From contig JAFGIE010000170.1 in the NCBI GenBank assembly GCA_016929775.1, positions 1 to 10,924 of the forward strand: a stretch of DNA of 10,924 nt. Reading direction: 5' to 3'. Source of the DNA: Anaerolineae bacterium. GTDB taxonomy: Bacteria > Chloroflexota > Anaerolineae > JAFGEY01. Positions 1-7,718 of this stretch are shown here, piece by piece (position 1 is the stretch's first letter; every line of letters begins with the position of its first letter). Made by a program: the position numbers and the translations under genes. Below the pieces are notes generated by a model that saw nothing but the letters and a program-made list of their open reading frames with translations, had not been told where the DNA came from and searched no databases.

Positions 1-225
1 GGACAGACCGCTGGTGTGCCAGTTGTACCGCCAGGTGCATCGCTGGGTAGCCATGTCTGGCAGAGATAACCGCTGAAAGCATCTAAGTGGGAAACTCGCC
101 CCTAGATTAGATCCCCCACTCCGTAAGGAGGTAAGACCACTGGAAGACCACCAGTTGATAGGCCGCAGGTGTAAGCACAGCAATGTGTTGAGCTGAGCGG
201 TACTAATGGTCGAGGGCTTGACTCG
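1..225 (+). rRNA. 23S ribosomal RNA, 3' end (partial)
   Basis: This is the last ~225 nt of the large-subunit rRNA; the 5' part lies outside the window. It contains the conserved 3' domain VI signatures, including the stretch around 64-100 (gataaccgctgaaagcatct, aagtgggaaac) and the near-terminal GAGCTGAGCGGTACTAATGG (190-209), which precedes the closing helix sequence in bacterial 23S rRNA. The 3' end is placed near 225 by comparison with the remembered E. coli terminus and may be off by a few bases. The 5S gene follows about 85 nt later on the same strand with no tRNA between, as is usual for a bacterial rRNA operon end. Confidence 0.95.
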
Positions 226-300
226 AATTGTGAAGCCCTGAAGTTGTGCAGAAGTAGCGTTCTATTCAGCTTTTAGGTGCCAAGGACTTGACAAGTTCAT

Positions 301-434
301 AAAAGTTCTCTTGGTGATTGAGGCGACGTGGACCAACCCGGCTCCATTCCGAACCCGGCCGTTAAACACGTTAGCGCCGATGGTACTTGGGGGGCAGCCC
401 CTTGGGAGAGTAGGTCATTGCCAGGAGAACTTTT
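301..434 (+). other. Extended 5S precursor end-stem (processing stem)
   Basis: AAAAGTTCTC at 301-310 is the perfect reverse complement of GAGAACTTTT at 425-434, directly extending helix I of the 5S rRNA. The stem is about 14 bp with helix I and has one G-U pair. Such stems flank rRNAs and are substrates for double-strand-specific maturases in bacteria. The processing role is inferred; the complementarity is seen directly. Confidence 0.6.
310..426 (+). rRNA. rrf: 5S ribosomal RNA
   Basis: This is a complete 5S rRNA of about 117 nt. It shows the conserved loop B/C segment (ccattccgaac, 347-357), the GTTAAAC segment (361-367), GCGCCGATGGTACTTGGGGG (373-392) and the 3' GGGAGAGTAGGTCATTGCC. The 5' TTGG (311-314) pairs with CCAG (421-424) to form helix I. 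The pairing continues outward: 301-310 (AAAAGTTCTC) is exactly complementary to 425-434. The precursor therefore carries a long end-stem typical of RNase-processed 5S, and the exact mature ends cannot be read from sequence. In helix III the usual bulged AA is replaced by CC (GGCCG at 358-362). Confidence 0.95.
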
Positions 435-440
435 AGATCT

Positions 441-475
441 AACGGCCCCCAAAGCCACTGGCTTTGGGGGCCGTT
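441..475 (+). terminator. Strong hairpin after 5S, probable rRNA operon terminator
   Basis: AACGGCCCCCAAAGCC (441-456) and GGCTTTGGGGGCCGTT (460-475) form a perfect 16-bp stem with a 3-nt loop (ACT). The hairpin lies 15 nt after the 5S gene and upstream of a convergent gene end. It is followed on the + strand by GGCATTTCC, only a short T-run, so it is not a textbook U-tract terminator. Because the stem is symmetric it could also act on minus-strand transcripts reading out of the convergent gene. Confidence 0.75.
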
Positions 476-481
476 GGCATT

Positions 482-506
482 TCCCGGCACGGTGCTCTTG
501 CCGGGA
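482..506 (-). terminator. Second hairpin abutting the convergent gene's stop codon
   Basis: TCCCGGCA (482-489) and TGCCGGGA (499-506) form an 8-bp stem with a 9-nt loop, directly next to the stop codon of the minus-strand gene ending at 507. Neither direction shows a real T-run after the stem. Together with the 441-475 hairpin it makes a two-hairpin barrier between convergent transcription units. The terminator role is inferred from position and structure. Confidence 0.45.
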
Positions 507-1898
507 CTAGCGCTCCGCCAGGCTGGCGTCCTTGAGGATGTAGTAGGTGGCGCGCTTGCGACCGATGCGCAGCAGGACATCCTTGTGCACCAGGTCGGAT
601 AGGTCGCGCCGGATCGTCTCTGCGCTGACGTCGGGGCAGAGCCGCTGATACTCGCGGTTGGCGATCCGACCCTCGCGGATCACATAGCGCAGGGCTTCTT
701 CCTGGCGCGCGTTCAGTTCGAGGTGCGCCCACGGCGCGCGCGTTGCCTGCGGCAGCGCAGTCCGCGCATAGAGGGTCACCCGGAAGCCTGCCGCCGTCTC
801 CTGAAACCTGGGCGGCGGATGCCCGCCACGCGCGAGCAAGCGCAGCATGCGGTCGATGCCATAGCCCAGACGCTCGATGAAGCCTAGGTCCGCCAGGACC
901 TGGACGATGATCGGGTTGCGCGAAAAGCGTTCCTCGACGATGTTCTCGACGGTGACGTGACCGGGGAGCCGCCCGGGGCTGTAGACCTCGATCCGATCGG
1001 CGTAGACCGAGAGGCGGATGTTCTCTCCCTGGATCGCATAGTCCCTGTGTGCGACGGCGTTGACGACTGCCTCGCGCAGCACGTCTTCGGGGTAGGTGGG
1101 CTCCTCACGGCGCGCCAGCCCTGCGAGCGCGACATACTGCGCGGTGTTGGCGCGCAAGAACGCCTCGGCACGCCGGATCTGGTCGGGCAGGGTTCCGTCG
1201 ATCTCTTCGCGCACGAACTCGTCGCCCATTTCGCGCTCGGGATAGCGCACCGCCGTGATCAACGCCCCGCGGATCCACTGCTCCGGCGCTTTGCCAAAGA
1301 GCAAGAGGCCGGCGTACGTCGGACGCATCGCCTCATGGCCCTCGACCAGGCAGCCGCGTCGCCTCAAGAGCGCAGGCGCTTCGAGCGTGGACGCCGGCTG
1401 CAGCCGGTTCGTGTACTGGCGTACCCGATCCCAGTCTAGGTCGTCGCTTTCCGCGTCGGCTGGGGCCACTGCCTCAAAGCTGATCACGCCGCGCTGGGCC
1501 ATCAGGCGATGGACCTGGGCGGAGGGCAGGTCGCGGTTTCCCCCGCCATCCCGCGCCAGGTACCGCCCCTCGAGCTTGTAGACGTTGGGCAAGCCAGCTG
1601 GGATCTCGACGAGGACGATCGTCCGTCCATCGAGATCGACGGGCTGCGGGATCGGGAGCACGATCGGTGGGTCCACGAGCAGCGCGGCAGAGAGGGCTTT
1701 CTCGGCTTGGGCCTCCGCATCGCGCACGCCTCGGACGGCGCCCGCCTTGGTCACGCCAAGCAAGACGGCGCCGCCGCGCGCGTTCGCCATCGCGCACAGC
1801 GTTTCGGCCAAAGCGAGCTCGGTGCAGCGCTCCGGCACCAGGGCGACGTCCTCGCCGGCGCCGCGCGCCAGGATCGCTCTCGTCTCGCTACCGACCAC
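507..1898 (-). CDS. AlbA_2 (Schlafen-like) / HATPase-like / winged-helix putative regulator
   Basis: This 463-aa protein has the architecture of the family often labelled putative DNA-binding protein or RecG-like ATP-binding protein. Residues ~25-135 resemble the AlbA_2 (Schlafen AlbA_2) domain: AMANARGGAVLLGVTKAGAVRGV at 36-58, then the YLARDGGGN turn (113-121). Residues ~270-380 match the HATPase_c_4-type module: LREAVVNAVAHRDY (274-287), IEVYSPGRLP (303-312), and RNPIIVQVLADLGFIERLGYG. Residues ~395-455 form a winged-helix/HTH resembling DeoR-type readers (SAETIRRDLSDLV, 425-437). The start is a GTG preceded by GAGGGGG (1903-1909). The first strand of the AlbA domain lacks the usual EFK-type acidic/lysine motif. 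The gene lies 57 bp downstream of the zinc-ribbon gene on the same strand. A role as transcriptional regulator is inferred; no target is evident. Confidence 0.85.
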   Translation of the reverse strand: MVGSETRAILARGAGEDVALVPERCTELALAETLCAMANARGGAVLLGVTKAGAVRGVRDAEAQAEKALSAALLVDPPIVLPIPQPVDLDGRTIVLVEIPAGLPNVYKLEGRYLARDGGGNRDLPSAQVHRLMAQRGVISFEAVAPADAESDDLDWDRVRQYTNRLQPASTLEAPALLRRRGCLVEGHEAMRPTYAGLLLFGKAPEQWIRGALITAVRYPEREMGDEFVREEIDGTLPDQIRRAEAFLRANTAQYVALAGLARREEPTYPEDVLREAVVNAVAHRDYAIQGENIRLSVYADRIEVYSPGRLPGHVTVENIVEERFSRNPIIVQVLADLGFIERLGYGIDRMLRLLARGGHPPPRFQETAAGFRVTLYARTALPQATRAPWAHLELNARQEEALRYVIREGRIANREYQRLCPDVSAETIRRDLSDLVHKDVLLRIGRKRATYYILKDASLAER

Positions 1899-1955
1899 TC
1901 GTCCCCCTCAGCGCACGACCGGCGGCGTCGCGCATATCACAGCGAAGGGCACGGG

Positions 1956-2420
1956 CTAGACCCCTGCCGAGACGTGAGGCAGCGCCATGGACACGCCCTG
2001 CAACGCGCTCTCGATGTCTGCGGAGAACGTGATCACCAGGATCGCGGCACAGCAGCAGCAGCAGAGCAGCACTGCTGCGACCACGGCGAGGATGATCCAA
2101 ACGGTCTTGCGGTTGCCGGTAGTGACAGGAGCCGCCGGTACGGGGGGCGCAGGCGGCGGAGGCTCGGGCAGCGCCTCAACGTGGGGCGCCGACAAGGGAG
2201 GCAGGTCCTCGGGCTCGACAGGCTCCTCAGTCGCAAAGGGCGTCTCTGCCACGATGGGTTCCTCGGTGGTGAAGGGCGCCTCTGCCACGATGGTCTCACC
2301 CGCAGGGGGCGCCTCATCCGGGGCCTCGGGGGCAGGCTCGCCGTCCGGGAGGGGGGCGCCGCAGTTCCCGCAGAACTTTTCGTCGGGGGCGACCTCGCTG
2401 CCGCATTCAGGACATTTCAT
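1956..2420 (-). CDS. Zinc-ribbon protein with single C-terminal transmembrane helix
   Basis: This is a 154-aa protein of unknown function. Residues 3-20 form a four-cysteine zinc ribbon (CPEC...CGNC; C3, C6, C17, C20), the type found at the N-terminus of many bacterial membrane proteins. Residues ~21-105 are low-complexity, rich in Pro, Glu and Ala, and contain two copies of a 12-aa repeat (IVAEAPFTTEEP / IVAETPFATEEP). Residues ~106-132 are a hydrophobic transmembrane helix containing five consecutive cysteines (120-124). A short tail of about 22 residues follows. With no signal peptide, the ribbon is expected in the cytoplasm and the short tail outside. The start is supported by AAAGGAGA about 8 nt upstream of the ATG. 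It lies 107 bp after the lipoprotein gene and 57 bp before the AlbA_2 gene. Confidence 0.8.
   Translation of the reverse strand: MKCPECGSEVAPDEKFCGNCGAPLPDGEPAPEAPDEAPPAGETIVAEAPFTTEEPIVAETPFATEEPVEPEDLPPLSAPHVEALPEPPPPAPPVPAAPVTTGNRKTVWIILAVVAAVLLCCCCCAAILVITFSADIESALQGVSMALPHVSAGV
2223..2295 (-). repeat. Two-copy 36-bp in-frame repeat in the zinc-ribbon gene
   Basis: The segment CTCTGCCACGATGG recurs at 2244 and 2280, a 36-bp period equal to 12 codons. The flanking TCCTC...AAGGGCG bases recur with a few substitutions. In protein this is the duplicated IVAE(A/T)PF(T/A)TEEP unit in the Pro/Glu linker between zinc ribbon and transmembrane helix. A length-variable linker made by tandem duplication is the likely reading. 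Confidence 0.65.
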
Positions 2421-2527
2421 TGTGTTCTCTCCTTTGTGCTGCTGTGAGTGGGTACGTTCGGCTGGTTCGAACCGGATACCGGGCGTGGCGTCCGCCGCAG
2501 GTGCGCCCTACGGGCAGACGGAAGGCA

Positions 2528-3772
2528 CTATTGGATCTCGAGGATGTCCTCGATCTTCCACTCGTTGCCCTCTTGCACAAGCTGCCATACGACGCGCCGC
2601 TGCTGCACGCCCTGTCCCGGGATCTGGTACTGGGCTACGGTTTCGACCTGGGTCGTGATCGGGGGCGGTTGCCCGCCCGTGACCTGTGCGCTGAGCGAGG
2701 TGTTGAACGAGCGTATCTCCGCCTCCAACTCGCTTCCGTACCGCAGTGTCTTGATGCAGACATCCTCCACGGCTGGCTGGCGGAGCTTTGCAAAGAGGTC
2801 CCAGGCTGGCTTTTTGCCGCGCGCGGTCTGCGCGTTCTCTGTCAGGTAGGCGGCGCCATAGTCGCCCACCGCGTTCCGGAACGCCTGGTGGAAGGCGACG
2901 ACGATCTTTTCCGGATAGGGAGACTGGACGACGTCCTCGGGCAGCGCGAAGGCAAAACCGATGCACGAAGAAGCCGGCTCGACCAAGCGCTGGGCGTTGT
3001 AGAGGTAGCCGTCGGCGCCTGCACTGGGGCGGTAGACGTTGATCCGGGCGAGCTGACTGCGATCGTTGAGGCGATCGGTGACGGTGACTTGGTCCTTTTC
3101 GACCTCGACCTGGACGGTGCCCTCGAAGAAGCCAATGCACTGGTACCACTGGCTGTTGAATCCGGGCGGCTGACCGGGGATGACGATGTGCTCGCGCGGA
3201 TCGGTCCGCTCGCGGAATTCCTCGGGCACGGTGTTGCGCCACTGAAAGATCGACACACGGATTACGGGCCCGGGCGTATCCTTGTCCTCGCTGATGGCCC
3301 TGTTTTCGACGATCACCTCGTTCTGGGCAAAGGAGGCGCCGTCGGCATAGTTGTCGTCCGGTTGGATGTTCTGGACGACGTCGTCGACGCGCACCGAGAC
3401 GCGCTCGGCGCCCTCGCCGAGATAGGTCCAGCCTGGCGCCTGGAGGTGGTAGGGATAGATGATCGGTAGGCGTGGCTCCCGATCGACAGCCTGATAGATC
3501 GCGCAGCGGATGGGGGCAAATGCGTCGTCGCCAGAGGCATCGAAGGAGTAGAGCAAGACCCACTCTTGGTCGCCATCGCCGTCGGTGTCGAGGCGCGGCA
3601 CCTCGCCAACCTCACTTGCATTCACTACCTGCCAGCCCTGCGGCAGCGCGAACTGGAAGCTGATCTCCTGCTCGGCGGCGGGCATCAGCTCGCAGCCGGA
3701 CGTGAACCACAAGAGTGACAGGAGCGCGGTCGCCAGCAAGATGCAGTGGGCGCCTGCCAGCCTTCCGCTCAT
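2528..3772 (-). CDS. Putative lipoprotein of unknown function, downstream of lon
   Basis: This is a secreted, probably lipid-anchored protein of 414 aa. It has a positively charged start, a hydrophobic run ([12 protein letters not shown]) and a lipobox-like TSGC with the acceptor cysteine at residue 27. The mature part contains an Asp-rich [10 protein letters not shown] (62-71) that resembles a calcium-binding loop. Its final ~75 residues (repeated aromatic strands ending [21 protein letters not shown]) look like an NTF2-like cone fold; this is a weak impression only. The ATG at 3772 is chosen over the one at 3778. The Shine-Dalgarno GAGAGGGG (3779-3786) touches the upstream ATG but sits 6 nt from the downstream one. 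That Shine-Dalgarno overlaps the lon stop codon, so the gene is almost certainly co-transcribed with lon. I do not recognise the family. Confidence 0.8.
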   Translation of the reverse strand: MSGRLAGAHCILLATALLSLLWFTSGCELMPAAEQEISFQFALPQGWQVVNASEVGEVPRLDTDGDGDQEWVLLYSFDASGDDAFAPIRCAIYQAVDREPRLPIIYPYHLQAPGWTYLGEGAERVSVRVDDVVQNIQPDDNYADGASFAQNEVIVENRAISEDKDTPGPVIRVSIFQWRNTVPEEFRERTDPREHIVIPGQPPGFNSQWYQCIGFFEGTVQVEVEKDQVTVTDRLNDRSQLARINVYRPSAGADGYLYNAQRLVEPASSCIGFAFALPEDVVQSPYPEKIVVAFHQAFRNAVGDYGAAYLTENAQTARGKKPAWDLFAKLRQPAVEDVCIKTLRYGSELEAEIRSFNTSLSAQVTGGQPPPITTQVETVAQYQIPGQGVQQRRVVWQLVQEGNEWKIEDILEIQ

Positions 3773-3785
3773 GTCCATCCCCTCT

Positions 3786-6212
3786 CTACGCCTGCGGTAC
3801 GTCGGGGCGCTCTGCGACTGGTGTCAGGGCGTGCTCGATCACTTCCTCCATCGAGTCGACAAAGACGAAGCGCATGTCGCGGCGTACCTTGGGCGGGATC
3901 TCGGCGAGGTCCTTCTTGTTTCGGAGGGGCAGGATGAAGGTCTGGATGCCGGCGCGGTGCGCCGCCATGGCCTTTTCCTTGAGCGCGCCGATGCCCAGCA
4001 CGCGCCCACGCAGCGTGACCTCGCCGGTCATTGCCACGTCGCGCCGGACCGGTCGGTCGAGGAGCGCAGAGACGAGCGCCGTGGCGATGGTGATGCCAGC
4101 CGATGGGCCGTCCTTGGGAATGGCCCCCTCGGGTGCGTGGACGTGGATGTCCAGTTTGTCAAAGTCGATCGCCTCGTCCTGATCGCTGTCCGGCTGGACG
4201 TAGGAGCGTGCATAGCTGAGCGCGGTCTGTGCCGACTCTTGCATCACCTCGCCCAGTTGACCGGTCAGGGTCAGGCCCCCCTTGCCGTCGAGGAGGCTGA
4301 CCTCGATCGGCATCAGGTCGCCGCCCGCCTGGGTCCACGCCACGCCTGTCGCGACGCCGACTTCGTCGCGCTGCAGCCCTTTCCAGGCGTCGAATTCCGG
4401 CGGGCCGAGGAACTGGTGCAGCGAGCGGGTCGTGATCTGGCGCGAGAACGAGTCGCCCTCGGCAAGCTTGCGCGCCGTCTTGCGGCAGATCTTGGCGATC
4501 TCGCGTTCGAGGTTGCGGACGCCCGCTTCGTAGGTGTACTCGCGGATGATCGCGCGCAGGGCGCCGGTCGAGAAGTGGATGCCCTGGTCGAGGAGCCCGT
4601 GCGCCTCCAGTTCCTTCGGTATCAGGAAGCGGCGCGCGATCTCGATCTTTTCCTCCTCGATGTAGCCTGGGAACTCGATCACCTCCATCCGGTCCTGCAG
4701 GGCAGGCGGGATGGGATCGAGGATGTTGGCAGTCGTGACGAACATGACGTGCGATAGATCGTACGGCACCTCGAGATAGTGGTCGGAGAAGGCGCTGTTC
4801 TGCTCCGGGTCGAGGGCCTCGAGGAGCGCCGCGCTGGGATCGCCGCGAAAGTCGGCGCCGAGCTTGTCGATCTCGTCGAGCATGAAGAGGGGATTCGTAG
4901 TCTTGGCGGTGCGCATGGTCTGGATGATGCGCCCGGGCAGGGCGCCGATGTAGGTCCGTCGGTGCCCGCGGATCTCGGCTTCGTCGCGGATGCCGCCCAA
5001 GCTCACGCGCACAAAGTTACGGCCCAACGCGCGCGCGATCGACTTGCCGAGCGAGGTCTTGCCCGTGCCGGGCGGCCCGACGAAACAGAGGATCGGGCTG
5101 CGCATCTTGTCTGCAGCCAGCTTGCGCACCGCAATGTGCTCGATGATGCGTTCCTTGGCCTCCTTGAGCCCGTAGTGGCTGTCCTCCAGCTCGCGTTCGG
5201 CCTGCTGGATGTCGAGGTTGTCGGTGGTCAACTCGTGCCAAGGCAGGTCGAGGATCCATTCGAGGTAGGTGCGGATGATGCCGGTCTCTGGAGAGAGGGG
5301 CGGCATCGTGCCCAGGCGGTCGGCCTCGCGCAGCGCCTTGACGCTGACTTCTTCGGGCAGGTCAGCCTCCACGATCTTTTCGCGCAGGTCGGCGAGCTCC
5401 TGGACGTAGACATCGCCTTCACCCAACTCGTTCTGGATGACGCGCATCTGCTCGCGCAAAAAGTACTCGCGCTGCGAGCGATCCAGCTCTTGCTGGACCT
5501 GGGAGTGGATCTGGTCCTCCAGTTCGAGGACATCGAGCTCGCGCGCCAGGAGGATGCTGAGCATCTTGAGGCGCGACTCGGGATGGAGGGTCTCGAGCAG
5601 CTCCTGGCGCTCCTCCTGCTTGAGGTCTAGCGCCGAGCTGACGGTGTCGGCGAGCCAGCCCGGCTCGTTGATGTTCATGGCAAAGACGTAGGTCTCTTCG
5701 GGGATGCTGTTGCTCAGGCGGACGCATCGCTCAAAGAGGGCGAGCACGGCGCGCATGAGCGCCTCGACGCCGGCGCCCGTGACCGTCGGTTCGGGCAAAG
5801 GGGAGGCGCGGACAACCATGTAGGGATTGGCTTGGACCAGGTCCTCGATCGCCATCCGCCGCCGCCCCTGCACCAGTGCGCTGGTGGTGCCATCGGGCAG
5901 GCGAAGGACGCGCGCGATCTCGATCTCGGTGCCGACGGTGTAGAGGTCCTCGAAGCCGGGGTTCTCATCCTCCGGATCGCGTTGTGCGACGACGACCAGG
6001 AGACGGTTCTCGGCAAATGCGGTCTCGACCGCTTTCACCGAGCGGTCGCGCCCAATGAACAGCGGGGTCACGACGTGGGGAAAGATAACCTGGTCACGCA
6101 GGGGCAGCAATGGATAGCGATCCGGACGCACTGCTGGATCGATCTCGCTGAACTGGTCCCCGTCCAGGTGGCTCAGCAAGTCGATCAGCTTGTCTTGGAA
6201 GTCTTGCGACAT
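3786..6212 (-). CDS. lon: ATP-dependent endopeptidase Lon
   Basis: This is full-length cytoplasmic Lon (LonA type, 808 aa, close to the usual ~780-820). Lon is a hexameric AAA+ serine protease that unfolds and degrades damaged and regulatory proteins. The N-terminal substrate-binding domain starts at [13 protein letters not shown] (33-45). The coiled region [21 protein letters not shown] (247-267) precedes the ATPase. Walker A is GPPGTGKT (379-386) and Walker B FMLDEIDK (443-450). The protease domain carries the Ser-Lys dyad: PKDGPSAG with Ser704, and GALKEK with Lys745, matching E. coli Ser679 and Lys722. No catalytic residue is missing. The ATG is supported by GGTGGTG (6221-6227), 8 nt upstream. 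It has its own promoter and is followed after 13 bp by a lipoprotein gene. Confidence 0.97.
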   Translation of the reverse strand: MSQDFQDKLIDLLSHLDGDQFSEIDPAVRPDRYPLLPLRDQVIFPHVVTPLFIGRDRSVKAVETAFAENRLLVVVAQRDPEDENPGFEDLYTVGTEIEIARVLRLPDGTTSALVQGRRRMAIEDLVQANPYMVVRASPLPEPTVTGAGVEALMRAVLALFERCVRLSNSIPEETYVFAMNINEPGWLADTVSSALDLKQEERQELLETLHPESRLKMLSILLARELDVLELEDQIHSQVQQELDRSQREYFLREQMRVIQNELGEGDVYVQELADLREKIVEADLPEEVSVKALREADRLGTMPPLSPETGIIRTYLEWILDLPWHELTTDNLDIQQAERELEDSHYGLKEAKERIIEHIAVRKLAADKMRSPILCFVGPPGTGKTSLGKSIARALGRNFVRVSLGGIRDEAEIRGHRRTYIGALPGRIIQTMRTAKTTNPLFMLDEIDKLGADFRGDPSAALLEALDPEQNSAFSDHYLEVPYDLSHVMFVTTANILDPIPPALQDRMEVIEFPGYIEEEKIEIARRFLIPKELEAHGLLDQGIHFSTGALRAIIREYTYEAGVRNLEREIAKICRKTARKLAEGDSFSRQITTRSLHQFLGPPEFDAWKGLQRDEVGVATGVAWTQAGGDLMPIEVSLLDGKGGLTLTGQLGEVMQESAQTALSYARSYVQPDSDQDEAIDFDKLDIHVHAPEGAIPKDGPSAGITIATALVSALLDRPVRRDVAMTGEVTLRGRVLGIGALKEKAMAAHRAGIQTFILPLRNKKDLAEIPPKVRRDMRFVFVDSMEEVIEHALTPVAERPDVPQA

Positions 6213-6243
6213 ATCACATGCACCACCTCAGATGAATGGCACA

Positions 6244-6272
6244 ACTATACCACATTTCCTCAGTGCCCGCCA
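6244..6272 (-). promoter_or_regulatory. Probable lon promoter (extended -10)
   Basis: On the minus strand TGG-TATAGT is an extended -10 element, with the hexamer at 6244-6249. It gives a predicted start near 6237 and a leader of about 25 nt before lon. The hexamer 17 bp upstream (6267-6272, TGGCGG) is a poor -35. This suggests reliance on the extended -10 or on a bound activator. The weak -35 overlaps the first of the CCATTCCGAT repeats. Confidence 0.5.
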
Positions 6273-6315
6273 TTCCGATCGCGCTTCCATTCCGATGGGG
6301 TGCCCACCGGAATGG
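6270..6315. repeat. CCATTCCGAT repeat cluster with dyad between folC and lon
   Basis: CCATTCCGAT occurs at 6270-6279 and 6287-6296, a 17-bp spacing. An inverted copy (CGGAATGG) ends at 6315. The second and third copies form a 13-bp stem with a 3-nt loop (6287-6315); the minus-strand transcript has one G-U pair in it. The hairpin starts 5 nt after the folC stop, so it could terminate folC transcription, although no T-run follows. Its overlap with the lon -35 region equally suits an operator. Both roles are inferred. Confidence 0.55.
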
Positions 6316-6319
6316 GCGC

Positions 6320-7669
6320 CTACCCCGGTGGATCGGTCGGCGGCGCAGGTTGACCGGTGGCAGCGAACCAGGCGGCGCGCAACTCGGCGACGACAAAGAG
6401 CGAGCCAGTGCCGCAGATCAGGTCGTCCCTGTCGGCGAGCGACAGCGCACGCGCTAGGGCGGCGCCGCTGGGCAACGCCTCGGCGGGGACGTTGCGCGCG
6501 CGCACTCGCTCGACGAGCTGCGCGGCATCGGCTGCGCGCGGGTGCCGCGCCTGGGTCATCAGGACGTGATCGGCTGCGGGGCAGAGGATGTCGAGCATGG
6601 CGTCGATCTGCTTGTCGGCTGAGGCCCCAAAGATGGCGATCAGGCGCCGGTGTGGGAAGAGCTCCTCCAGCGTGGCAAGGAGCTTGGTCATCGAGTCCGG
6701 GTTGTGGGCGCCGTCGACGACGACCCACGGGGTGCGTCCCAGGATCTCCAGGCGACCGGGCCAACGGACGCCATCCAGTCCGGCGTGCACGGCGTCGTCC
6801 CCGATCGCCGCGCCCCCTGCCTGCAGCTGCGCGATGGCGGCGATGGCGGTGACGGCGTTCTCTTGCTGGTGCCGCCCGAGAAGCGGGAGCGTGTAGGTGG
6901 CTGCCGAGGGCTCGGCGCCTGCCTGCCACACGCGGAGACGTTGGCCCTCGGTCGTGGCAGACTCGCTGGACCAGCGCCAGTCCTCGCCCACGAGGGTCAG
7001 AGGAGCACCCCGTTCCGCCGCAGTGCGGGCGATCACGCGTGCGGCTTCCGGGTGCTGCACCGCACTGACGACCGGTATGCCTGGCTTGATGATCCCGGCT
7101 TTCTCGGCGGCGATCGCCGCGAGTGTATCGCCGAGGTACATCATGTGATCGTAGCTGATCGAGGTGATGACCGAGACAGCGGGGACGATCACGTTGGTGG
7201 CGTCGAGGCGCCCGCCCATGCCCACCTCGAGGACCGCCCACTCCACGCCGTGCGCGCGCATATAGTCAAAGGCCAACGCCGTGATCAGCTCGAAGGTCGT
7301 GATCCCGGCAATGTCGGGCGCGATCGCGCGCAGCCGGTCGACGCCCGCGATGACCTCGTGCTCGGGGATCAGCTGCCCGTCGATCTGGATCCGTTCTCGG
7401 AAGGAGTGCAGGTGCGGCGAGGTATAGAGGCCTGTGCGGAACCCAGCCCGGCGGAGGACCGAAGCGATCAGAGCCGACGTCGAGCCCTTGCCCTTGGTGC
7501 CGGCGATGTGGACAGACCGGAAGCTGTGGTGTGGGTCTCCCAATAGGCCCAGGAGCTTGTGCACACGGCGCAGGTCAAAGCGTTCCGGGCTATAGTCGTA
7601 GCCGCTCTTGACCTCATAGTCGGTATAGCCATACAGGTAGTCTAGCGCTGCGCGGTAGTCGGTGTCCAT
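6320..7669 (-). CDS. folC: Bifunctional folylpolyglutamate synthase / dihydrofolate synthase
   Basis: This 449-aa cytoplasmic ATP-dependent ligase of the Mur/FolC family adds glutamate to dihydropteroate and/or folates, retaining folate coenzymes in the cell. The P-loop is GTKGKGST (57-64). The segment TSPHLHSFRERI (83-94) is typical of FolC. LEVGMGGRLDATN (147-159) is the family signature and AEKAGIIKPG (188-197) contains the lysine (K190) expected to be carbamylated. The C-terminal domain starts near 300 with RWPGRLEIL and carries DGAHNPDS (319-326). Length is normal. The ATG at 7669 follows a purine-rich AGGAAAGGAAGG ribosome binding site and a close-fitting promoter. Whether it has both activities or only the folylpolyglutamate one cannot be decided from sequence alone. 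Confidence 0.95.
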   Translation of the reverse strand: MDTDYRAALDYLYGYTDYEVKSGYDYSPERFDLRRVHKLLGLLGDPHHSFRSVHIAGTKGKGSTSALIASVLRRAGFRTGLYTSPHLHSFRERIQIDGQLIPEHEVIAGVDRLRAIAPDIAGITTFELITALAFDYMRAHGVEWAVLEVGMGGRLDATNVIVPAVSVITSISYDHMMYLGDTLAAIAAEKAGIIKPGIPVVSAVQHPEAARVIARTAAERGAPLTLVGEDWRWSSESATTEGQRLRVWQAGAEPSAATYTLPLLGRHQQENAVTAIAAIAQLQAGGAAIGDDAVHAGLDGVRWPGRLEILGRTPWVVVDGAHNPDSMTKLLATLEELFPHRRLIAIFGASADKQIDAMLDILCPAADHVLMTQARHPRAADAAQLVERVRARNVPAEALPSGAALARALSLADRDDLICGTGSLFVVAELRAAWFAATGQPAPPTDPPG

Positions 7670-7689
7670 GTCCTTCCTTTCCTGTGTTC

Positions 7690-7718
7690 ATTGTACACCG
7701 ATCGCGATCTCTTGTCTA
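7690..7718 (-). promoter_or_regulatory. folC promoter
   Basis: The minus strand reads TAGACA (7713-7718), a 17-bp spacer, then TACAAT (7690-7695). Each hexamer differs from the sigma-70 consensus by one base. The predicted start is near 7683, leaving a leader of about 14 nt that is almost entirely ribosome binding site. Position directly upstream of folC supports the assignment. Confidence 0.7.

Noticed and set aside
288..293. TTGACA in the 23S-5S spacer as a possible promoter -35
   Set aside because: No acceptable -10 lies 16-18 bp downstream, where the 5S gene already starts.
1509..2447. Long + strand open frame (312 codons) across the AlbA_2 and zinc-ribbon genes
   Set aside because: It lies opposite two genes with recognisable domains. 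Its translation is Arg/Gly/His-rich without any motif, as expected for the complement of GC-rich coding DNA.
2460..2480. GGTTCGAACC palindrome resembling a tRNA T-arm
   Set aside because: The flanking bases do not make a 5-bp T-stem with a 7-nt loop, and no acceptor or anticodon arm is visible.
2420..3469. Long + strand open frame (349 codons) opposite the lon-linked lipoprotein
   Set aside because: The minus-strand frame has a signal peptide, lipobox and well-placed ribosome binding site. The + frame has none and no recognisable domain.
2508..3563. Second minus-strand frame (351 codons) overlapping the lipoprotein
   Set aside because: It is a frame-shifted reading of the same gene with Arg/Pro/Gly-rich composition and no start signal.
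4779..5630. + strand frame (283 codons) opposite lon
   Set aside because: It is the complement of the Lon ATPase domain, with no independent start signal or domain.
6228..7241. Minus-strand frame (337 codons) inside folC
   Set aside because: It is an alternative frame of folC; the real frame carries all FolC signatures.
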